A DNA stretch of 14,365 bases, taken from positions 1 through 14,365 of the forward strand of contig CAKSBP010000064.1 in assembly GCA_934438135.1 (NCBI GenBank). The letters are read 5' to 3'. Origin of the DNA: an uncultured Clostridium sp. (GTDB lineage: Bacteria > Bacillota > Clostridia > Lachnospirales > Lachnospiraceae). The translations under genes and the position numbers were made by a program. This document shows, one piece after another, positions 1 to 5,677 of this stretch. Below the pieces are notes generated by a model, which saw only the letters and a program-made list of their open reading frames with translations, made no database searches and was not told where the DNA came from. Positions within the stretch are counted from its first letter, which is position 1; the number at the start of each line of letters is the position of its first letter.

Positions 1-71
1 GAGAATAATATTTACTTTTCAACGTGCAATGCCAGTGTTTTGCCGGCATGATCACTCAAGATTCCGAGAGA

Positions 72-170
72 TTATTTATTTTCCGGCAGCCGCATCAATG
101 TGCGTTCCACCCTTTCATGAAATTCATCTGGTTTCTCCGGAAAGGCATTGTTCCAATCATACTTTTTCAT
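72..170 (-). pseudogene. Truncated anti-sigma-like ORF (32 aa)
   Basis: A short ORF of 32 codons with a strong ribosome binding site (GGGAGG, 6 bases before the ATG) that overlaps the last 14 bases of the sigma gene in another frame, a classic translational-coupling arrangement. It reads MKKYDWNNAFPEKPDEFHER and ends in LPENK, then TAA. In related Clostridia the gene in this position usually encodes a membrane anti-sigma factor whose first 30 or so residues look like this, before a basic stretch and one transmembrane helix; that comparison is from memory of the family. Here the protein stops before any membrane helix, and none of the three frames of the remaining 71 bases continues it, so a deletion is more likely than a point nonsense mutation. 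It could instead be a genuine small protein. Together with the broken sigma gene it points to a decaying locus. Confidence 0.5.
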
Positions 171-688
171 GTAAAAACCTCCCATATGTATTGTTTTCCT
201 GCACGTAACAATCTTTTTCTGATTCCTCTAACATCCGCTTCAGTTCTTTTCTCCCTTTGGAAAGCCGACTCTTCACCGTCCCCGCCGGAACCTTTAGAAT
301 TTCCTTGATTTCCAACACGGAATAACCTTCCAGATAAAATAAAACAACTGTAATCCGAACTTTTGGCTTCAGCCTAAGAATTGCCTGATACAACTCAGAA
401 AAATCTTCTTTTTCCTTCCCATGATTTTCAAAATATTCTTCATTCTTCATATGAAACTACCGGCTTCTGGGCTCTTCGGATTTTATAAGATTCGTTAAGC
501 ATAATCCGTACCAGCCATGTCTTAAAATATTGTTCCTGTCTGAGAGTATCTAATTTTTCATAAGCATGGAGAATTGCATTTTGAACTGCATCTTCACAAT
601 CCTTTTCTTCCATTAATATCGTGCGGGCAACAAGGTATAGTGTGTCTTCGGCTTCCTGTACCTGCTTTATAAACGTTTCTTTTTTCAA
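157..688 (-). pseudogene. ECF-type RNA polymerase sigma factor, frameshifted
   Basis: Two overlapping ORFs (440-688, 82 aa; 157-450, 97 aa) are the halves of one sigma-70 family ECF factor. The first carries region 2 (core binding and -10 recognition: EDCEDAVQNAILHAYEKL, then FKTWLVRIMLNESYKIRR). The second carries region 4 (YLEGYSVLEIKEILKVPAGT, then VKSRLSKGRKELKR), the -35 binding helix-turn-helix. The halves are separated by a tandem duplication of 7 bases (435-448). Removing one copy restores SYEEYFENH and a single protein of about 174 aa, normal for the family. The start is TTG at 688, chosen because AGGTGAG lies just upstream and no better start exists. As it stands, an ATG at 450 overlaps the stop of the first half, so region 4 could be re-initiated as a separate peptide, but a split sigma factor is unlikely to work. 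Upstream is a candidate self-regulated promoter; downstream is a truncated partner gene. Confidence 0.85.
435..448 (-). repeat. 7-bp tandem duplication breaking the sigma gene
   Basis: On the minus strand GAAGAAT occurs twice head to tail. The unit is not a multiple of three, so the second copy shifts the reading frame and brings a TGA stop at 440-442. Deleting one copy gives the expected uninterrupted reading frame. This is seen directly in the sequence; that it arose by replication slippage is inference. Confidence 0.9.
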
Positions 689-744
689 TGGTTCTCACCT
701 TTCCCAAGCAATATGCAGCGCTGCTTCTTTGCTTTTTACACTAA

Positions 745-773
745 TTAGATGATTTGGAAATGGAAATGGTTCA
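745..773 (-). promoter_or_regulatory. Candidate ECF promoter upstream of the sigma gene
   Basis: On the minus strand TGAACC (768-773) is followed after 16 bases by CATCTAA (745-751). This resembles the TGAAAC / CGTCTAA pattern of ECF sigma promoters and their usual 16-base spacing, as expected for a self-regulated sigma gene. The start codon is about 57 bases downstream. The match is imperfect and rests on pattern only. Confidence 0.4.
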
Positions 774-788
774 TTTTAATTTTAAAAA

Positions 789-1448
789 TTAAGAAAAATC
801 CTTCCGCTCTACAATCGCTGTTGAAACATATACTCCCGCAATATATAAAATAATTCCTGAACCTAATACTGCATAAGAAAACATCTCCTTATGCTCCAAT
901 ACATAGGACAGAATGGATGTGCTTCCATCTTTAATTCGTTCAAAAAGCACCGTCACCCCAAAAAACATAACAAATGCTGGAACCAGTCTGATTACTGCCA
1001 TAAGCTGCTGGCTCTTTCCCTTTCCAATGGCATACATTAGAATATTCTGGAGCATCCCAAGAATCAGGGACATCCCTGCTGCTGCTGCCAAAAAGGAAAT
1101 ACCCTCAAACATTTCCTGTCCATCATGCCTGTTTCGTACCATAATAAGCACCGTCCCAAGTATCAATGAAAATGCATACAATACTCCACCATACAAAAAG
1201 CGTCCAGCTACCCGGTCTCTGCTCTTTCCTGGGAGCATATTAATAAATCCTGATTCTGACGTCTGCTCCATCGTAAAAGGATATACCGCCAGTATCAATG
1301 CGATAAAAAACAAATAACATGGTCCAACCATGGCCATCGATGCATTCAATGTAAACATTGCTGCACAAAGAAGAAAAAGTGCCATCAATTTAAACTGTGA
1401 TTTACTTCTCATCCAGTCAATTTTTAAATATTTTACTGCTGCTTTCAC
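789..1448 (-). CDS. ABC-2 type transporter permease
   Basis: A 219-residue integral membrane protein with six hydrophobic segments at about residues 21-40, 42-60, 85-105, 115-141, 151-170 and 190-212, and a basic cytoplasmic N-terminus. This is the layout and length of the small ABC-2 permeases that pair with YtrB/BcrA-like ATPases. The GTG start at 1448 overlaps the ATPase stop (GTGA, 4-base overlap) and has AAGGAGGG in front of it, so it is translated together with the ATPase as the third gene of the GntR operon. The presumed role is the channel half of an exporter or a sensor of envelope stress; the substrate cannot be read from the sequence. No hairpin terminator follows before the sigma gene 100 bases downstream, so read-through is possible. 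Confidence 0.85.
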   Translation of the reverse strand: MKAAVKYLKIDWMRSKSQFKLMALFLLCAAMFTLNASMAMVGPCYLFFIALILAVYPFTMEQTSESGFINMLPGKSRDRVAGRFLYGGVLYAFSLILGTVLIMVRNRHDGQEMFEGISFLAAAAGMSLILGMLQNILMYAIGKGKSQQLMAVIRLVPAFVMFFGVTVLFERIKDGSTSILSYVLEHKEMFSYAVLGSGIILYIAGVYVSTAIVERKDFS

Positions 1449-2308
1449 GCAATCCCTCCTTGTCTGCTGCCAATCATATGAATCATAATCTGATCAATTG
1501 CTGGCTTTTCAAATACAAATCCCTTCTTCAGAACAGCTGCATTTTCACTGCTTACCAATGCTTCAAATGCAAACCTTTTTTCTTTGAGGCCAATCAGAAC
1601 TTTCCGCATCTCATTAGTAAGTTCTTTTGCATCTCCCTTAACAATCATGTACGACTCTAAGAGTTCATCTTTCGTTTCATTTAGAACAATTCTTCCATCT
1701 TTTATAAAAACGATATAATCTGCAATGCTCTCCAGATCATCGAGCATATGCGTGGAAAATAAAATACTTTTTTCACCATCTTCAATAAAATCCTGTAATA
1801 GTTCCAGAATCTCAGCCCTCATAACTGGATCTAAGCCATTAGTTGCCTCATCCAAAATCAAAAGCTTCACATCTCGGCACAATGCCGTAAGAAACATCAG
1901 CTTCACTTTCATTCCACGGGAAAAATCCTGAATCTTTTTATTTTCCGGCAGATTCCAGTCCCTTACCATCTGATTAAACTTTTGTTCATCAAAACTTACA
2001 TAAAAATCTTTCATAATAGTACGAATATCTTTTAATTTCATTTCTTTTGGAAAAAAAGATTCATCCCCAATAAATCCAATCTGTTCCTTGTAATGAATCG
2101 GGTTATCCACATATCGAATTCCATTTACATAGACTTCTCCACTATCTGCTTTACATAAATGGTTGATTAATTTAATCGTTGTGGTTTTCCCCGCTCCATT
2201 CTGCCCCACATATCCCATAATATATCCTTTTGGCAGATTAAAAGAAATATCTTTCAGTGAAAACTGTTTAAAACCTTTGCTTAATCCCTTGACTTCCAAT
2301 AAATTCAT
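1445..2308 (-). CDS. ABC transporter ATP-binding protein, YtrB/BcrA-like
   Basis: A 287-residue ABC ATPase that hydrolyses ATP to drive the permease encoded next to it. The Walker A motif GQNGAGKT is at 35-42, the signature is FSRGMK at 129-134 (SRGM rather than SGGQ), the Walker B motif LLILDE is at 149-154 with E154 as catalytic base, and the switch His is H187 in STHMLDD. The Q-loop position reads IGFIGDE, without the usual glutamine, a variant I associate with YtrB-like ATPases. The last 80 or so residues are a divergent C-terminal extension. The ATG at 2308 has AAGGAGTGA upstream and starts 4 bases after the GntR stop; its own stop overlaps the permease start, so the three genes form one operon. 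Confidence 0.92.
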   Translation of the reverse strand: MNLLEVKGLSKGFKQFSLKDISFNLPKGYIMGYVGQNGAGKTTTIKLINHLCKADSGEVYVNGIRYVDNPIHYKEQIGFIGDESFFPKEMKLKDIRTIMKDFYVSFDEQKFNQMVRDWNLPENKKIQDFSRGMKVKLMFLTALCRDVKLLILDEATNGLDPVMRAEILELLQDFIEDGEKSILFSTHMLDDLESIADYIVFIKDGRIVLNETKDELLESYMIVKGDAKELTNEMRKVLIGLKEKRFAFEALVSSENAAVLKKGFVFEKPAIDQIMIHMIGSRQGGIA

Positions 2309-2312
2309 GTAA

Positions 2313-2684
2313 TCACTCCTTCCAGAGCCGTTTAAGAATCTCTGCCAGCTCTTCCTTCTTCATACCCAGCCGCTTCGCCGTCTTCACCGCTGTCTCCATT
2401 CCTTCCTCAATTCTTATCAGATACTGTTCCCGCAGAAAGTCATTCTTCGGTGAAAGCACAACACTCCCTTTTCCCTGCCTGGATACAATAAATCCTTCTT
2501 CCTCCAGGTCATTATAAGCCCTTGTTGTCGTAATAACGCTGACCCCGATTTCCTTGGCAAGTTTCCGAATGGACGGCAGAACTGTTCCTTCTTGAATCTC
2601 TCCATTTAGAATCTGTTCTTTCATCTGCTCCTTTATCTGTGCATAAATGGGAAGTTCTGATTGATTTGAAATTATTATTTTCAC
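2313..2684 (-). CDS. GntR-family transcriptional regulator, YtrA subfamily
   Basis: A 123-residue regulator made of an N-terminal winged helix-turn-helix (about residues 10-78, with LPIYAQIKEQM, LPSIRKLAKEIGVS, TTTRAYNDLEEEGF and RQGKGSVV) and a short helical tail of some 45 residues. It lacks the effector-binding domain of FadR- or HutC-type GntR proteins; this small size defines the YtrA group, whose members dimerise and repress the ABC operon that follows them. The GTG at 2684 is the start because TGGAGG lies 6 bases before it. A perfect inverted repeat lies 28 bases upstream across the promoter and is the obvious self-operator. In Bacillus subtilis the equivalent repressor responds to cell-wall-active peptide antibiotics; whether that holds here is inference. 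Confidence 0.92.
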   Translation of the reverse strand: MKIIISNQSELPIYAQIKEQMKEQILNGEIQEGTVLPSIRKLAKEIGVSVITTTRAYNDLEEEGFIVSRQGKGSVVLSPKNDFLREQYLIRIEEGMETAVKTAKRLGMKKEELAEILKRLWKE

Positions 2685-2711
2685 TATTTACCTCCAGTTT
2701 ATATCCTTTGC

Positions 2712-2755
2712 AAAGTTCATACTGTATATATTAAATTATATACAGTATGAACTTT
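2712..2755. promoter_or_regulatory. GntR (YtrA-type) operator: perfect 19-bp inverted repeat
   Basis: Two 19-base arms (2712-2730 and 2737-2755) are exact reverse complements, separated by ttaaat. The core half-site is AGTTCATACTGTATATA. The repeat covers the spacer, -10 box and start point of the GntR operon promoter, so a bound dimer or pair of dimers would shut off initiation. No T-run follows on either strand, which argues against a terminator. Confidence 0.85.
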
Positions 2756-2762
2756 CTGTCAA
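2735..2762 (-). promoter_or_regulatory. Sigma-A promoter of the GntR-ABC operon
   Basis: On the minus strand TTGACA (2757-2762) and TATAAT (2735-2740) are both exact consensus hexamers, 16 bases apart. The predicted start lies about 45 bases before the GTG of the repressor gene. Such a strong promoter placed inside a perfect operator fits a tightly repressed, inducible operon. Confidence 0.85.
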
Positions 2763-2774
2763 GAGGAAACTATA

Positions 2775-2809
2775 AAAAATGGAAGAAAGCTTTTGTCTTC
2801 TTCCATTTT
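2775..2809 (-). terminator. Rho-independent terminator of the MBL hydrolase gene
   Basis: A perfect 12-bp stem (2776-2787 with 2798-2809, arms AAAATGGAAGAA / TTCTTCCATTTT on the minus strand) with a 10-base loop. On the minus strand it is followed by further Ts, only 5 bases after the stop codon of the upstream gene. The AT-rich flanks could make it partly bidirectional. Confidence 0.85.
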
Positions 2810-2814
2810 ATCTT

Positions 2815-3648
2815 TTATTCGAATAGAAACTTCGTTCCTGTATGAATCGGATGAAGTTTGTCTCCCATTACTTTCTTTAGTATTTGATAGGCTTCTTCCC
2901 CAGTACAATGGCCTGTATAAAATTCTGTTTTCATTTCTTTCAACTGGCTTCCAAATTTCTGAATAAACATTTCTTCTTCTGGTGTATACTCCTCTGCACT
3001 ATGAAAATGAATCAGATGAAATCCTCCCATATAAATTTCAGGCTCTTCTAAAAACAACTTCCTATATTCATCCAGAATATTAATAACTCCATTGTGAGAG
3101 CATCCAGACAGCAGATACTTCTTTCCATGCTGCGTAATAACCAGATTCTCCTCATGGGTAAAATCATCCTGAATAAAACCATTCTCTGTTTTCTGCTTCA
3201 TTTCCTGATTGCTAACCGGCCAGCTTTTACGTCCCATTACATTCGTAAACAAAAATAATTCTTCATCCAATTCCTGATTTCCATCCAGAAACCTTATTCT
3301 CGGATTTTCCTTTAACTTCCTATCAAGCCCAATATACTTTTCCTCTGCTGCATTACAGTGATAATGTTCTTCAAAGGCATTGCTCCTCATGTAAATTAGT
3401 GCCTTTGTATTTAATTTTAAAAATGTTTCAATCCCCCCAGCATGATCATAATGTCCATGGGAAAGAATTACCGTGTCTACCTGTGTCAAATCTACGCCTA
3501 GCTTTTCTGCATTTCGGGCAAACATGCCGGTAGAGCCCGTATCGAATAAGATTTTATGTTTCTCGGTTTCTATGTACAAACTCAATCCGTGCTCATGCTC
3601 CAATTCTGAAGTATCACTTGTATTTTCTACTAAAGTAACAATCTTCAT
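2815..3648 (-). CDS. MBL-fold metallo-hydrolase (COG1237-like)
   Basis: A 277-residue soluble protein of the metallo-beta-lactamase fold. The metal-binding signature HGHYDH is at residues 64-69 (H64, H66, D68, H69), after the buried strand ILFDTGST. Further likely ligands are H185 in SGCSHNGV and H247 in YTGHCTG. The order and spacing fit the group usually named after the 7,8-dihydropterin-6-methyl-4-(beta-D-ribofuranosyl)-aminobenzene-5'-phosphate synthase of methanogens; in Clostridia the real substrate is generally unknown, so I give only the fold and hydrolase class. The ATG at 3648 follows AGGAG by 7 bases. It is a single-gene unit with its own extended -10 promoter, a stem-loop at the start of the message and a strong terminator. 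Confidence 0.88.
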   Translation of the reverse strand: MKIVTLVENTSDTSELEHEHGLSLYIETEKHKILFDTGSTGMFARNAEKLGVDLTQVDTVILSHGHYDHAGGIETFLKLNTKALIYMRSNAFEEHYHCNAAEEKYIGLDRKLKENPRIRFLDGNQELDEELFLFTNVMGRKSWPVSNQEMKQKTENGFIQDDFTHEENLVITQHGKKYLLSGCSHNGVINILDEYRKLFLEEPEIYMGGFHLIHFHSAEEYTPEEEMFIQKFGSQLKEMKTEFYTGHCTGEEAYQILKKVMGDKLHPIHTGTKFLFE

Positions 3649-3674
3649 TTTCTTTCTCCTTTTTTAGTATTTTT

Positions 3675-3705
3675 GGTTCCGATATCGTCATTTGATACCA
3701 GAACC
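3675..3705. repeat. 12-bp inverted repeat in the MBL gene leader
   Basis: Arms 3675-3686 (GGTTCCGATATC) and 3694-3705 (GATACCAGAACC) pair over all 12 positions in minus-strand RNA, with two G-U pairs and a 7-base loop. The stem would begin at about the first base of the transcript and end 27 bases before the start codon. No U-run follows on the minus strand, so it is not a terminator for this gene. It could be a 5' stabilising hairpin, an operator, or a regulated leader element. Confidence 0.7.
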
Positions 3706-3712
3706 TTGTTTT

Positions 3713-3720
3713 ATTGTAGC
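3713..3720 (-). promoter_or_regulatory. Extended -10 promoter of the MBL gene
   Basis: On the minus strand GCTACAAT, preceded by T, gives a TGC-TACAAT extended -10 element (-10 box 3713-3718). I see no good -35 hexamer at the expected distance. The predicted start, about 3706, coincides with the outer edge of the inverted repeat. Confidence 0.45.
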
Positions 3721-3777
3721 ATATTCTCCACTAAAATCTTAGACATTTCTCCACAGACTTTTTCATGCCTATCTACT

Positions 3778-5505
3778 TCAAATATTCAAAATTTCTAAGT
3801 TATCTTTTTTATATTCAGGTATTTCACTTCTAATCTCAAACTCCTGCATTTTCAAACACATCTTTTCCACTGCCTGAGCCATATCCAGCATTTTTTCTTT
3901 CAGGCTTTCCGCCATTCCAGAATCCTTTTCTACAATTTCGGACATCCCAGTAACATTTCCTTCGAATACTTCCAGCTCCTGAAGCTGCCCATGGGAGACC
4001 TCCGAAACTTCTGAAACCATTTCTAATATCCGATGAAATTCATCCACTACTTTACTAATTTCTTCACCAGTATGTTTTACAACGCTTCGCCCATTATAAA
4101 GTTCATCCGTACAGTTCTTTATATACATTTTTGATTTCTTTGTAATTTCAACAGTCTGCTCTGACAGCTTACGGATTCCATCTGAAACCACAGCAAATCC
4201 TTTTCCAGCTTCTCCGGCTCTTGCAGCCTCAATAGAAGCATTTAATGATAGCAGACGGATTTCTTCTGAAATCTCATCCATATTCTTCATAAACTCTTGA
4301 AGGTACTCACTAGATTCTACCGTCCGTCTCATAACTTCCTGTAAAATTTCCATGCTATGAAAACACTCGTCCACATGGCCGCTGATGCTGACTTCTTCAG
4401 ACTGCACCTTCTGGATTTTTTTCAGATTCTCCTGAACCTGTTCTACAATTTCTTCAATCGAAGAAGACAGTTGCTGAATAGATGCTGCATTTTCCAATGT
4501 ATCATCTACAAGAATATCCGCAATCCTCCGACTTTCCTTTTCGGTCTCGGCAACTACCTTCGTCCCTTTGCTAATCTCCTCTACAACCTGATTCAGTTCC
4601 TCCACAATAATATGTAATGCATCTCCGATTTGTTTAAAATCCCCTTTGTACTTATAATCCGTCACAATACTGTACTGTTTATCTGCTAAAGCTTCCAAAA
4701 CCTGACCAATGTTTTCAATATATCCTTTTAAAGTCTTCATGGTATCACGAATGCTGACAGCTAAAAAGCCCATCTCATTCTGTTCCTGATAGCTAATCAT
4801 ATAATCCAGATTTCCCTGTTCCATTTCCTGCATTGCCTGCACAATCTGTCTTATTGGTTCACGGATTAGATCCTGCATCTTCTTTCCTCGTTTCCTGCTA
4901 ATTAAAATCGAAAAAATAGTAGCGGCAATCACAACAATAAGGGAAAGGATAGACACAAATATAATCTGCTGTATCCGCTTCTCACAGCTTCTTGTAACCT
5001 GAAAAGAAAGTTCCTTACAAATATCTGCTATCTTCTCCATTTTAGGTGCATAATCCGTATCCAGTACCTGAAGTGCCCTCTCTGAATCTGCCTTTGCCGA
5101 GCTGCTTAAAATGGCAAGGTGCCTTACTTTTAATGCCTGCTGCAATATTACCTGAATACTGTTTAATTTCTGTTTTTGTTCCGGCATCATCTGCCTTAAT
5201 GTTTTAATTTTCTTCTGTATCTCCATATCGTAACTGATACTAAGCTGGTCATACTCTTTCTTTTCCTTTTCTGTAGCTGCCAGACACATTTTAAATACAC
5301 TAATCTGCTCATTTAAATTGTCTTTCTCCAAATCAGTAACCATTTCTTTCATTGTCGTATTTTCCTGCTCCATCTGATTCAGATTCCAAAGAAGTGTTAC
5401 ATTGACGCATAAAAATAAAAAGGAAATTCCTAAAAAGATTCTTCTGTTTTCTCGAAATGTTTTCTGTACAATTTGTAAAATGGAATGACTACGGGCCTTT
5501 TTCAT
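3778..5505 (-). CDS. Methyl-accepting chemotaxis-like receptor
   Basis: A 575-residue membrane receptor. In order: a basic cytoplasmic N-terminus, TM1 at about 23-42, a helical extracytoplasmic sensor of about 138 residues without a recognised ligand fold, TM2 at about 181-202, a HAMP domain at about 203-263, and a long coiled-coil signalling domain with the conserved tip SLNASIEAARAGEAGKGFAV. It should relay ligand or envelope signals to CheA/CheW. The tip departs from the norm: the usual QTN before LLALNA is replaced by EIR (residues 415-417). There is no CheR-tethering pentapeptide at the C-terminus. I use the ATG at 5505 rather than the in-frame TTG at 5526, because AAGGGGG sits correctly before the ATG and a TATAAT at 5540-5545 would leave the TTG almost no leader. 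It is transcribed apart from the pectin esterase gene, which ends in its own terminator. Confidence 0.9.
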   Translation of the reverse strand: MKKARSHSILQIVQKTFRENRRIFLGISFLFLCVNVTLLWNLNQMEQENTTMKEMVTDLEKDNLNEQISVFKMCLAATEKEKKEYDQLSISYDMEIQKKIKTLRQMMPEQKQKLNSIQVILQQALKVRHLAILSSSAKADSERALQVLDTDYAPKMEKIADICKELSFQVTRSCEKRIQQIIFVSILSLIVVIAATIFSILISRKRGKKMQDLIREPIRQIVQAMQEMEQGNLDYMISYQEQNEMGFLAVSIRDTMKTLKGYIENIGQVLEALADKQYSIVTDYKYKGDFKQIGDALHIIVEELNQVVEEISKGTKVVAETEKESRRIADILVDDTLENAASIQQLSSSIEEIVEQVQENLKKIQKVQSEEVSISGHVDECFHSMEILQEVMRRTVESSEYLQEFMKNMDEISEEIRLLSLNASIEAARAGEAGKGFAVVSDGIRKLSEQTVEITKKSKMYIKNCTDELYNGRSVVKHTGEEISKVVDEFHRILEMVSEVSEVSHGQLQELEVFEGNVTGMSEIVEKDSGMAESLKEKMLDMAQAVEKMCLKMQEFEIRSEIPEYKKDNLEILNI

Positions 5506-5539
5506 ATTCTTTTCCCCCTTGCTCAATTTTCCATTTTTA

Positions 5540-5545
5540 ATTATA
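5540..5545 (-). promoter_or_regulatory. Candidate -10 box of the receptor gene
   Basis: TATAAT on the minus strand, 34 bases before the ATG at 5505. The hexamer 17 bases further upstream (TGGCAG) is a poor -35, and I see no sigma-28 or sigma-54 pattern. Evidence is the -10 match and its position only. Confidence 0.4.
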
Positions 5546-5624
5546 GTGCCGTACAGATTTTCCTGCCATCAATTCTATGTAAAATCTTTGTAAGTAAACT
5601 GCTTTATTTTAACCTTTTACGCAC

Positions 5625-5664
5625 AAAAAAGAGGACCGTACATCATCTCTGATATGCGGTCTTC
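5625..5664 (-). terminator. Terminator of the pectin esterase gene
   Basis: A long hairpin (5631-5645 with 5650-5664, loop of 4 bases) with two mismatches on the minus strand, followed on that strand by six Ts (5625-5630). It begins 13 bases after the stop codon. It separates the esterase gene from the receptor gene downstream. Confidence 0.75.
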
Positions 5665-5677
5665 TTTCTATAATATA

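Noticed and set aside
29..49. Possible hairpin ATGCC / GGCAT near the left edge as a terminator for the sigma locus
   Set aside because: Only 5-6 pairs with a 9-11 base loop and no T-run on the minus strand.
913..1317. A 134-codon plus-strand ORF opposite the ABC permease
   Set aside because: Antisense to a well-supported membrane gene inside an operon; no start signals and no recognisable product.
5505..5526. TTG start giving a receptor 7 residues longer
   Set aside because: The TTG has only a weak GGA nearby and would leave about 7 bases of leader after the TATAAT; the ATG at 5505 has a strong AAGGGGG.
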